Below are positions 1-6,061 of a DNA stretch of 8,552 nt, piece by piece. The first letter of the stretch is position 1; every line of letters starts with the position of its first letter. The position numbers and the translations under genes were made by a program. Origin of the DNA: an uncultured Varibaculum sp. (GTDB lineage Bacteria; Actinomycetota; Actinomycetes; Actinomycetales; Actinomycetaceae); NCBI GenBank assembly GCA_947253735.1, contig CAMYAU010000070.1:1-8552 (forward strand), written 5' to 3'. Under the pieces are notes generated by a model. That model had not been told where the DNA came from, made no database searches, and saw only the letters and a list, made by a program, of their open reading frames with translations.

Positions 1-2
1 AG

Positions 3-875
3 AAGATGTCGAAGTCTAAAGGCAATGTAGTTACCCCCATGGGGCTGCTAGAAAAACATGGCTCGGACTCGGTACGTTATTGGGCAGCTGCGGCTCGCCT
101 GGGCACCGATACGGCGTTTGAGGAAGCCCAGATGAAGATTGGGCGACGCCTGGCTATGAAACTGCTCAACGCCTCTAAGTTTGCCCTTTCAATGACCGAG
201 GACGCCGGGCTATGCCTTGACCCCGCGCAGGTAACCACTCCACTAGACAAAGCTGTCATTGCCCGTCTAAACGAAGTTATTACCGCGGCTACCACTGCTT
301 TTGAAAGCTATGATCACACGCGTGCTCTAGAGCAAACCGAATCGTTCTTCTGGGATTTTTGCGATAACTACCTCGAGCTAGTCAAAGACCGTGCTCATAA
401 CTTCGCAGGTAATTGGGAAACTGATCTGCAAGATTCTGCCCGCACGGCCCTCGCCCTCGTAGTCGATAATGTCACCCGGCTATTGGCTCCTTTCCTCCCC
501 TATGCTGCCGAGGAAGTATGGTCCTGGTACCGCAGCGGCTCTGTGCACACCGCACCTTGGCCACAGGTTACCTCCGCCCTGCAAGCTGCCGCGGGAGATG
601 CACAACTACTAAAACTGGCCGGCGACACGCTGAGCGTACTTCGGAAAGTAAAGTCAGAAGCTAAAGTTGGCCAGCGCACCCCATTTGAGCAGGTAACCAT
701 TGTTTACTCCGATGATTGGTCCGCAGAAAACCTGTCGGCGGTAAGAGCTGATTTAGATGCCGCAGCCTCGTTAACGGGGACGGTTAAAGTCCAGGTAAAC
801 AAAGAAGCCGAACTGCAAGTCACTACGGAAGATGCGGTGTTGGGGACTCCTCCCCCGAAGAAACCACGGAACTAA
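3..875 (+). CDS. valS: Valine--tRNA ligase, C-terminal part (5' end outside window)
   Basis: This is the C-terminal part of a class I aminoacyl-tRNA synthetase that charges tRNA-Val with valine in the cytoplasm. The first complete codons read K-M-S-K-S, the KMSKS signature that binds ATP during amino-acid activation, followed by GNVVTP as in ValS. The next stretch (VRYWAAAARLGTD, then KLLNASKF) is typical of the valyl enzyme rather than the leucyl or isoleucyl ones. An all-helical anticodon-binding domain follows; FLPYAAEEVW lies near fragment residue 165. After a KSEAKV motif the protein ends with a short mixed segment and a basic PPPKKPRN tail. I see no long C-terminal coiled-coil arm of the kind in E. 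coli ValS, which fits the shorter ValS form found in many actinobacteria. The HIGH motif, editing domain and start lie to the left of the window. The stop is TAA, 19 bp before the earliest possible start of the next gene. Confidence 0.93.
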   Translation, partial: KMSKSKGNVVTPMGLLEKHGSDSVRYWAAAARLGTDTAFEEAQMKIGRRLAMKLLNASKFALSMTEDAGLCLDPAQVTTPLDKAVIARLNEVITAATTAFESYDHTRALEQTESFFWDFCDNYLELVKDRAHNFAGNWETDLQDSARTALALVVDNVTRLLAPFLPYAAEEVWSWYRSGSVHTAPWPQVTSALQAAAGDAQLLKLAGDTLSVLRKVKSEAKVGQRTPFEQVTIVYSDDWSAENLSAVRADLDAAASLTGTVKVQVNKEAELQVTTEDAVLGTPPPKKPRN

Positions 876-882
876 CTTAGGG

Positions 883-888
883 TAGGCT
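883..888 (+). promoter_or_regulatory. Candidate -10 box of the acyl-CoA synthetase gene
   Basis: TAGGCT fits the actinobacterial TANNNT -10 pattern and lies just after the valS stop codon. A start point 6-7 bases downstream falls at about position 895, on the first of two in-frame GTG codons. The transcript would then be either leaderless (GTG at 895) or have a 27-base leader carrying a Shine-Dalgarno for GTG at 922. I see no convincing -35 hexamer at the usual spacing. The same TAGGCT sequence recurs in front of clpX. This is inference from sequence only. Confidence 0.4.
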
Positions 889-909
889 AAATTTGTGATT
901 AACTGGTTT

Positions 910-915
910 AAGGAG
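910..915 (+). promoter_or_regulatory. Shine-Dalgarno deciding the acyl-CoA synthetase start
   Basis: AAGGAG followed by six bases and then GTG at 922 is an almost ideal ribosome binding site. The longer reading from GTG at 895 has no comparable site, only a GGGTAGG run upstream. This favours the 922 start, unless the gene is also read from a leaderless message beginning at 895. Confidence 0.7.
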
Positions 916-921
916 AAACAA

Positions 922-2808
922 GTGGACACAGACAAGGGCATAACTTTCCCGCCAGGAACCGTAGCAGTAGCTGGGAAAACTCCCGGTACCTTGACTCAGT
1001 TCTCGATGCCGGCGACCAAGATTCGCTCCGAACACGACAATATCGTGTCGCTGTTTCGCCGCCGCGTCACCGAGGATCCTAGCCAAACAGTTATCGAACA
1101 AAAAAGCCTACTCGGGGAACAGTGGCGCAAGGTTTCTGCCGGAGAGTTCTGGGACGAGATCAGTTCAGTCTCTCGCGGCTTACTTGGTATCGGCCTCAAA
1201 CCCGGTGACCGCCTAGCCTTACATGGTCCTACCTCCTATGAGTGGACCCTGATTGATATGGCTGCGCTGGCAATCGGGATTGTCACGGTTCCAATTTATG
1301 AAACCGATTCCGCCGCGCAAATCGAATGGATCTTGCAAGACTCCGATATTCGTTATGCAATTGCCTCTAACCAGTCCTCTCAAGAGTTGATGCAGGCGGT
1401 AGCCGCGCGAGCGGATCGTAAATGCCGCATATATTCACTGGCAGCCGGGGATTTACTCACCATTATTGAGGAGGGACGACAGATCGCACCGGCAGTGGTA
1501 GACTCCTATAATTCCCAGATCACCGGGGATACTATTGCCACCATTATTTATACTTCCGGGACTACTGGCCGCCCGAAAGGTACGATTATTACCCAACGGA
1601 ATGCCACCGCTTTAATACCGAATCTTTTAGAGTATTTAACCGAGATTGGTTTACAGAAAACTACTCGTTGCTTACTGTTCTTACCAGTAGCCCATGCACT
1701 TGCTCGCCTAGTTTCCTGGGGGGCTCTTCTGGGGCCGGGAGTTTTGGGCCTGGTCCCTGATACGAAGAATCTACTGGCAGATCTGGCATCTTTTAAGCCC
1801 TCCTACCTGCTGGCAGTGCCACGGGTTCTGGAAAAAATTTATAACGCGGCCGATGCCTCGGCAGGAAACGGAATCAAGTTACGGTTGTTCCGACTGGCGG
1901 TTAAATCTGCAATTGACTATTCAAAAGCTCTAGATACCCCAGAAGGGCCCTCCCGAGCACTGAAAATTCGTCGACAGGTATTTTATCAACTGGTGTTATC
2001 ACGCCTGACTAATCTTTTGGGTGGGAACGCAAAATATATTATTTCCGGAGGCGGCCCCCTCTCTACCCGCTTGGGTCATTTCTTCCGCGGTATTGGAGTC
2101 ACGGTATGTGAAGGATACGGTCTAACTGAAACTCTCGGCCCAGCGACCGTGAATGTTCCGGACCGGTCAAAAATCGGTTCTGTTGGGCAACCGGTTCCTG
2201 GTATTGCTGTCCGTGTATCCGACCAGAGTGAAGTGCAGTTCCAGGGTGAACCCATGTCCCCCGGTTACCTGAACCTTAAGGAAGCATCTAGCAAGCTTTA
2301 TACCGAGGACGGCTGGCTGCGTACCGGAGATAAAGGTTGGATAGACGCTGATGGTTTCGTGCACATCACCGGTCGTCTGAAAGAAATCATTGTTACTGCC
2401 GGGGGTAAAAATGTATCTCCCGAAATACTCGAGGATGGATTACGCGGTCATCCTCTGATCTCTAACGTGGTCGTTGTGGGAGATCGGCGTCCCTTTATTG
2501 CTGCGCTAGTTACCCTCGATTCGGAAATGTTGCCTGGCTGGCTGCGCAACCATAACCTGCCCCCGATGGATGTTTCGGATGCTGCCCGCCATCCCGCAAT
2601 TTTGAAGGCTTTAGAACGGGCGGTCGAGAGAGCTAATCAAAAGGTTTCCCGCGCGGAATCTATCCGCAAGATTCGGGTATTAACCACTGATTTTTCACTA
2701 GAAAACGGTACGATGACTCCCTCACTAAAGGTAAAACGTTCGGTAGTGTTAAAACGGTTTGAAAATGAAATTAATGCTATCTACGGTGGCCCCCTGGAAG
2801 AGGACTAA
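922..2808 (+). CDS. Long-chain fatty acid--CoA ligase (AMP-binding family)
   Basis: This ANL-superfamily enzyme activates a long-chain fatty acid with ATP to an acyl-adenylate and transfers it to CoA, feeding lipid synthesis or breakdown. With GTG 922 as start it has 628 residues, normal for the FadD15/FACL group. Visible core motifs are the phosphate-binding loop YTSGTTGRPKG (about residues 210-220), GYGLTE (398-403), WLRTGD with its ribose-binding Asp (470), the hinge GRLKE (Arg 485), and the C-terminal TPSLKVKR, whose first lysine (about 603) is the expected adenylation lysine. I see no signal peptide, and the protein should be cytosolic or loosely membrane-associated. The gene lies 46 bp after valS and converges on the chorismate mutase gene across a strong hairpin. 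Substrate chain length cannot be read from the sequence. An in-frame GTG at 895 would add nine residues (MINWFKEKQ). Confidence 0.88.
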   Translation: MDTDKGITFPPGTVAVAGKTPGTLTQFSMPATKIRSEHDNIVSLFRRRVTEDPSQTVIEQKSLLGEQWRKVSAGEFWDEISSVSRGLLGIGLKPGDRLALHGPTSYEWTLIDMAALAIGIVTVPIYETDSAAQIEWILQDSDIRYAIASNQSSQELMQAVAARADRKCRIYSLAAGDLLTIIEEGRQIAPAVVDSYNSQITGDTIATIIYTSGTTGRPKGTIITQRNATALIPNLLEYLTEIGLQKTTRCLLFLPVAHALARLVSWGALLGPGVLGLVPDTKNLLADLASFKPSYLLAVPRVLEKIYNAADASAGNGIKLRLFRLAVKSAIDYSKALDTPEGPSRALKIRRQVFYQLVLSRLTNLLGGNAKYIISGGGPLSTRLGHFFRGIGVTVCEGYGLTETLGPATVNVPDRSKIGSVGQPVPGIAVRVSDQSEVQFQGEPMSPGYLNLKEASSKLYTEDGWLRTGDKGWIDADGFVHITGRLKEIIVTAGGKNVSPEILEDGLRGHPLISNVVVVGDRRPFIAALVTLDSEMLPGWLRNHNLPPMDVSDAARHPAILKALERAVERANQKVSRAESIRKIRVLTTDFSLENGTMTPSLKVKRSVVLKRFENEINAIYGGPLEED

Positions 2809-2814
2809 CAGCTA

Positions 2815-2856
2815 AGGGTATTTGCCCCACCCCTTGCGGGATGGGGCAAATACCCT
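2815..2856. terminator. Bidirectional hairpin terminator between convergent genes
   Basis: A 15-bp perfect stem (2815-2829 with 2842-2856) continues, after one A-C mismatch, into three more GC pairs closed by a TTGC tetraloop. It starts 6 bp after the stop of the acyl-CoA synthetase and ends 4 bp before the stop of the chorismate mutase, exactly where a shared terminator is expected. Neither side has a T-run, so it resembles the U-tract-poor hairpins often seen in actinobacteria. Termination in both directions is inferred from position and symmetry. Confidence 0.85.
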
Positions 2857-2860
2857 GCGG

Positions 2861-3181
2861 CTAGTTTCGCTGCTGTTCAGCTATGTCAATATGGTGGCGA
2901 ATAACTTCCTCAACAATAAATTTCAAGAACTTTTCCGCAAATACTGGGTCCAGTCCCGCATTTTCCGCTAGAGCACGCAACCGTGCTACTTGCTGTTGTT
3001 CTCTGCCTTTATCTTCAGGGTTAAGCCCAAGATTTGCTTTCAAATGCCCCACCCTTTGAGTGCATTTAAAACGCTCGGCTAAAATATGAATCAAGGCGGC
3101 GTCAATATTATCGATAGTGCTACGTGCCTGTGCTAACTCAGGTGGAATGTCTGACGCTATTTGCCCCTGCTTTTTGTCCAT
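2861..3181 (-). CDS. Chorismate mutase, monofunctional AroQ type
   Basis: This 106-residue all-helical protein should convert chorismate to prephenate in phenylalanine and tyrosine synthesis. Active-site residues of the AroQ fold can be placed: Arg 20, Arg 37, Lys 48, Asp 57, Arg 60 and Glu 61 have exactly the spacing of Arg 11, Arg 28, Lys 39, Asp 48, Arg 51 and Glu 52 in the E. coli enzyme. The phrase ARSTIDNIDAALIHILAERF and the ending FIVEEVIRHH match the short cytoplasmic chorismate mutases of high-GC Gram-positives such as Streptomyces. The residue equivalent to E. coli Gln 88 falls near Arg 95-His 97. There is no fused prephenate dehydratase or dehydrogenase and no signal peptide. The gene lies 48 bp downstream of clpX on the same strand. 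Its ATG has no Shine-Dalgarno in front; a -10 box six bases upstream suggests a leaderless message. Confidence 0.9.
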   Translation of the reverse strand: MDKKQGQIASDIPPELAQARSTIDNIDAALIHILAERFKCTQRVGHLKANLGLNPEDKGREQQQVARLRALAENAGLDPVFAEKFLKFIVEEVIRHHIDIAEQQRN

Positions 3182-3187
3182 GAGCTA

Positions 3188-3193
3188 AGAATA
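3188..3193 (-). promoter_or_regulatory. Candidate leaderless -10 box of chorismate mutase
   Basis: On the minus strand TATTCT is followed by six bases (TAGCTC) and then the ATG at 3181. This TANNNT-N6-ATG layout is the signature of leaderless actinobacterial promoters, with transcription starting at or next to the start codon. The absence of any purine-rich ribosome binding site upstream of the ATG supports it: that stretch is pyrimidine-rich on the coding strand. A weak -35-like TTGGCC lies 19 bp upstream. The box sits in the 48-bp gap after clpX. Confidence 0.5.
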
Positions 3194-3229
3194 AGGGAGA
3201 AGGAGCCCCGGCGGCCAATACTGTTCAGG

Positions 3230-4474
3230 TTAAGCGGTCTTTGAGTGGGAAATGGCTTCCATCATGGTGGGTTTCGCCCCTTCATTCACCACTTCTTCGG
3301 TGATAGTAACGGATCGTACATCTGGTTGGGAAGGTACCTCGAACATAGTTTCCTTGAGCACGGACTCCATAATGGAAGAAAGAGCCCGCGCCCCAGTGCC
3401 ACGTTCCCTGGCCATCCGTGCCATCGCATGAATCGCTCCATCGGTGAAATGCAAGTCGATGCCATCTAGCTCAAATAGCGAACAATACTGGGCAACTAAA
3501 GAATTTTCCGGCTCTACCAATACCCGTACCAAATCGGACTCGGTAAGTTCTTTTACCGAGGTTAGTACCGGCAAACGGCCAATGAACTCGGGGATGAGAC
3601 CAAAACGATGCAAATCATCCGCACTGACCTGTGCATAAAGGTCACCATGCTCAGCCGTAGATTTCAAAGAAGAACCGAAGCCGGTCGAATGCCGCCCCAG
3701 GCGAGATTTAACAATCTCATCGATGCCGGCAAAAGCACCCGCGGCAATAAAGAGGATCGAGTTAGTGTCAATCTCCAAATATTCTTGGTGCGGGTGCTTA
3801 CGTCCGCCCTGCGGAGGTACCGAGGCCACAGTTCCCTCAATTATTTTTAGCAGTGCCTGCTGCACGCCCTCCCCCGATACGTCCCGGGTAATCGAAGCAT
3901 TTTCGGCCTTCCGGGAAATTTTATCGATCTCATCAATATAGATGATGCCGCGTTCAGCGCGTTTAATATCCCCATCGGCCGCGTTGATCAGTTTGAGTAG
4001 AATATTTTCTACGTCCTCGCCCACGTATCCAGCCTCGGTTAACGCGGTAGCATCCACAATCGCGAAGGGAACATCCAACAATTTAGCTAAAGATCGCGCG
4101 AGATGTGTTTTACCGCAACCTGTAGGTCCCAACAACAGAATATTCGACTTGGTCAAAGACATGTCAATGTTCTGACCACGTTCCTTTGCCTGCACCCGTT
4201 TATAGTGGTTGTAGACTGCAACCGAAAGAGCCCTTTTAGCGTGATCTTGCCCAATCACATAGTGATTTAAAAAGTCGTAGATTTCTTTTGGTTTCGGAAG
4301 CGGCTTAGCTTTAGAACGTGATTGCTTAGCAGTGTCCTCTTCCATGATTTCGTTGCAAAGCTCAACGCATTCGTTACAGATGTAGACCGCCGGCCCGGCA
4401 ATCAGCTTACGTACTTGACGTTGCGTCTTTCCACAAAATGAGCATTTTAGTAGCTCGGCGTCTTCATCTACCAA
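3230..4474 (-). CDS. clpX: ATP-dependent Clp protease ATP-binding subunit ClpX
   Basis: ClpX is a hexameric AAA+ unfoldase that recognises substrates such as ssrA-tagged proteins and threads them into the ClpP chamber. The 414 residues show the full family layout. The N-terminal C4 zinc-binding domain has Cys 11, 14, 33 and 36. Walker A is GPTGCGKT (116-123), pore loop 1 is GYVG (149-152) and Walker B is IIYIDEID with Asp 181 and Glu 182. The EFIGRLP box holds Arg 300, and the sensor-2 motif GAR holds Arg 363. The tripeptide that docks into ClpP, IGF in E. coli, reads Thr-Gly-Phe here (264-266), which is unusual. The start is TTG, chosen because AGGAGG lies four bases upstream and the next codons lead straight into the zinc finger. 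The gene follows clpP2 after 85 bp, which contain a candidate promoter, and the chorismate mutase gene lies downstream. Confidence 0.97.
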   Translation of the reverse strand: MVDEDAELLKCSFCGKTQRQVRKLIAGPAVYICNECVELCNEIMEEDTAKQSRSKAKPLPKPKEIYDFLNHYVIGQDHAKRALSVAVYNHYKRVQAKERGQNIDMSLTKSNILLLGPTGCGKTHLARSLAKLLDVPFAIVDATALTEAGYVGEDVENILLKLINAADGDIKRAERGIIYIDEIDKISRKAENASITRDVSGEGVQQALLKIIEGTVASVPPQGGRKHPHQEYLEIDTNSILFIAAGAFAGIDEIVKSRLGRHSTGFGSSLKSTAEHGDLYAQVSADDLHRFGLIPEFIGRLPVLTSVKELTESDLVRVLVEPENSLVAQYCSLFELDGIDLHFTDGAIHAMARMARERGTGARALSSIMESVLKETMFEVPSQPDVRSVTITEEVVNEGAKPTMMEAISHSKTA

Positions 4475-4478
4475 GATC

Positions 4479-4484
4479 CCTCCT
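4479..4484 (-). promoter_or_regulatory. Shine-Dalgarno supporting the TTG start of clpX
   Basis: AGGAGG on the minus strand, complementary to the 16S rRNA tail, ends four bases before the TTG at 4474. The codon after TTG is GTA and no ATG or GTG occurs between this site and the zinc-finger cysteines, so the rare TTG start is well supported. Confidence 0.75.
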
Positions 4485-4503
4485 AAATCAACTCCGCAAC
4501 CCT

Positions 4504-4532
4504 AGCCTAGAGGTTTTTCTCTGGCTGGTCAG
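4504..4532 (-). promoter_or_regulatory. Candidate internal promoter for clpX
   Basis: On the minus strand a -35-like CTGACC (4527-4532) is separated by exactly 17 bp from a TAGGCT -10 box (4504-4509). The predicted start near 4497 gives a leader of about 23 bases that includes the AGGAGG site. The promoter lies in the 85-bp gap after clpP2 and would let clpX be expressed apart from clpP1-clpP2. It is inferred from sequence; read-through from the clpP operon is also likely, since I see no strong terminator in this gap. Confidence 0.45.
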
Positions 4533-4559
4533 CGTCAACACGCACCCTAAGGGGAGCTA

Positions 4560-5222
4560 CTACTTCAGCGGGCTTTTTCGGGACTCCAAAACCTGGTCAA
4601 TCAGTCCGTATTCTTTAGCGGCAGGAGCGGTCAGAATCTTATCTCGCTCAATATCTTTGCGGACCTGTTCAGCGGTCTGTCCCGAGTGTTTGGCGATGGT
4701 TTCTTCCAGCCAAGTACGCATCCGGTCAATTTCCTCTGCAATAATTTCGATGTCGGTCGCCTGCCCCTGAGAGCCTTGCATCGACGGCTGGTGAATCACT
4801 ATCCGTGCATTCGGCAGAGCCAAGCGGCTACCCGCAGAGCCTCCCGCCAAAAGTACTGCAGCCGCAGAAGCTGCCTGTCCCAAACAAACTGTCTGGATCT
4901 GCGGCTTAACGTACTGCATGGTGTCGTAAATCGCGGTCATCGCAGTAAAGGAACCACCGGGAGAATTAATGTACATGGTGATGAGGGAATCGGGATCTTG
5001 CGATTCCAGCACCAGAAGTTGGGCCATCACGTCATCGGCTGAAGAATCATCTACCTGCACCCCCAGGAAAATAATCCGTTCATCGAAAAGCTTGGTGTAG
5101 GGGTTTTGACGTTTAAAACCGTAGGAGGTACGTTCTTCAAATTCGGGAAGTACGTAACGATCAATGGGCATATTAGCGGCTAAACGCGGCGCCCCTGCCG
5201 GATATAGAGGTGAGAAAGTCAT
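4560..5222 (-). CDS. clpP2: ATP-dependent Clp protease proteolytic subunit ClpP2
   Basis: This is a serine peptidase subunit of the cytoplasmic Clp protease. In actinobacteria ClpP2 assembles with ClpP1 into a mixed double-ring tetradecamer that needs ClpX or ClpC to degrade folded substrates. The protein has 220 residues, and the catalytic triad can be read as Ser 119 (GQAASAA), His 144 (IHQPS) and Asp 194 (ERDKILTA). The NSPGG oxyanion-hole motif lies at 86-90. The N-terminus carries about 20 residues before PIDRYVLPEFEERTSYG, which is normal for actinobacterial ClpP2 and is likely trimmed. ATG at 5222 is preferred over the internal ATG at 5171 because AAGGAA stands about ten bases before it, whereas the internal one has no such site. 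Only 3 bp separate it from the clpP1 stop, so the two are co-transcribed and probably translationally coupled. The name ClpP2 rests on gene order and the longer N-terminus. Confidence 0.95.
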   Translation of the reverse strand: MTFSPLYPAGAPRLAANMPIDRYVLPEFEERTSYGFKRQNPYTKLFDERIIFLGVQVDDSSADDVMAQLLVLESQDPDSLITMYINSPGGSFTAMTAIYDTMQYVKPQIQTVCLGQAASAAAVLLAGGSAGSRLALPNARIVIHQPSMQGSQGQATDIEIIAEEIDRMRTWLEETIAKHSGQTAEQVRKDIERDKILTAPAAKEYGLIDQVLESRKSPLK

Positions 5223-5225
5223 GGT

Positions 5226-5843
5226 TTACAGTTCCTTTCCATCAGCACCGAGATTGCGAGCCGACTCGATAACATGGTCGATAAAACCGTATTCGAGGGC
5301 CTCTTGCGCGGTGAACCAGTGATCGCGTTCGGAATCTTCACGAATCTTTTCCACCGATTTCCCGGTACGCTGGGCATTAATTTCTGCCAACTCCTGCTTC
5401 ATCTGCAATATCAAGTTGGCATTAATCCGAATATCGGAGGCAGTGCCACCCACGCCTCCCGAGGGCTGGTGCATTAGAATCCGGGCATGCGGGGTCGCGT
5501 AGCGTTTACCCGGGGTTCCGGCGGTAAGCAGCAGCTGTCCCATCGAGGCCGCCATTCCCAAGGCTACGGTAACCACCTCGGGCTGAATGTATTGCATGGT
5601 GTCATAAATGGCCATGCCAGCAGTAACCGAGCCGCCCGGTGAGTTTATGTAGAGAAAAATCGGTTTTTCCGGATCCTGGGCCGCCAGCAACATCATTTGG
5701 GCGCAAATCTGATTGGCGTTTCCCTCGGCAACTTCCGAGCCCAACCAGATGATCCGTTCTTTTAACAGTTTATTGAAAACATGGTCACCTAAAGCTAGGG
5801 AGCTAGGCTGATCTCCCTCATTTTTTACTGCCGCAGTTTTCAC
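5226..5843 (-). CDS. clpP1: ATP-dependent Clp protease proteolytic subunit ClpP1
   Basis: This is the second ClpP serine-peptidase subunit, 205 residues long, expected to form a heptameric ring that stacks on a ClpP2 ring. The catalytic triad is visible as Ser 100 (GMAASMG), His 125 (MHQPSGG) and Asp 174 (ERDHWFTA), with NSPGG at 67-71 lining the oxyanion hole. The segment GGVGGTASDI after the active-site His is typical of the ClpP handle region. It differs enough from its neighbour ClpP2 to be an old paralogue, not a recent duplicate. The start is GTG at 5843, with AAGGAA six bases upstream (5850-5855); no other start fits. It is the first gene of the clpP1-clpP2 operon. A ClgR-type palindrome lies about 90 bp upstream and a strong hairpin isolates it from tig. 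Confidence 0.95.
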   Translation of the reverse strand: MKTAAVKNEGDQPSSLALGDHVFNKLLKERIIWLGSEVAEGNANQICAQMMLLAAQDPEKPIFLYINSPGGSVTAGMAIYDTMQYIQPEVVTVALGMAASMGQLLLTAGTPGKRYATPHARILMHQPSGGVGGTASDIRINANLILQMKQELAEINAQRTGKSVEKIREDSERDHWFTAQEALEYGFIDHVIESARNLGADGKEL

Positions 5844-5884
5844 AGGTTATTCCTTATCTGTGGGACGAAAAATGGTTCTCTATC

Positions 5885-5890
5885 AAACTA
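5885..5890 (-). promoter_or_regulatory. Possible -10 box of the clpP1-clpP2 operon
   Basis: TAGTTT on the minus strand fits TANNNT and would start transcription near 5878, giving a leader of about 35 bases. There is no good -35 hexamer at 16-18 bp, as expected for a promoter that needs an activator. The centre of the ClgR-like palindrome would then lie near -59, a usual place for a bound activator. Other AT-rich hexamers, such as TATGTG close to the palindrome, are possible alternatives. Confidence 0.3.
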
Positions 5891-5931
5891 CCGTCTTTAG
5901 AAGTAGTTTTCTTGTTACACATACCCATTTA

Positions 5932-5942
5932 CGCTTTTAGCG
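5932..5942 (-). promoter_or_regulatory. ClgR-type operator upstream of clpP1
   Basis: The minus strand reads CGC-TAAAA-GCG followed by TA, which agrees with the CGC-N5-GCG core of the ClgR box and with the finer corynebacterial form CGCYNANRGCGWW. ClgR is a helix-turn-helix activator of clpP1-clpP2 and other proteolysis genes in Streptomyces, Corynebacterium and Mycobacterium. The site is centred about 94 bp upstream of the clpP1 start, in a gap of 218 bp that otherwise holds only the promoter region and the tig hairpin. The regulator gene itself is not in this window. Confidence 0.65.
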
Positions 5943-5993
5943 CATGAGATTCTTCATCTTTAACCGACTTTTGGGAAAATATCACTAGTAAAT

Positions 5994-6034
5994 GCTGGTG
6001 GGGGTAGGAAGCCTCGCTTCCTACCCCCACCAGC
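5994..6034 (-). terminator. Perfect 19-bp hairpin, terminator of tig
   Basis: Positions 5994-6012 pair without a mismatch to 6016-6034, leaving a three-base loop. The stem is GC-rich, with a run of five consecutive G-C pairs. It starts 27 bp after the tig stop on the minus strand and is followed by a T-poor sequence, apart from ATTTT about 15-20 bases on. It should end tig transcripts and leave clpP1-clpP2 under its own promoter. The structure is seen directly; the terminator role is inferred. Confidence 0.8.
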
Positions 6035-6061
6035 TCTGAAAGTTTCAGTCAACCCTAAAGA

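Noticed and set aside
3245..4175. Several open frames on the plus strand opposite clpX
   Set aside because: They overlap the fully conserved clpX frame, encode no recognisable motif, overlap each other and lack ribosome binding sites. They are antisense shadows.
4533..4544. TTGACG as the -35 box of the clpX promoter
   Set aside because: It is a better -35 match than CTGACC but lies 23 bp from the TAGGCT -10 box, too far, and no -10 box stands at 17 bp.
4686..5042. A 118-codon plus-strand frame opposite clpP2
   Set aside because: It lies wholly within clpP2, whose catalytic triad is intact on the other strand, and its translation shows no family features.
6036..6048. CTGAAAGTTTCAG palindrome as a transcription factor operator
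   Set aside because: It lies just after the tig stop and before the terminator stem, not near a promoter, and matches no operator I know. A short AT-rich palindrome can occur by chance.
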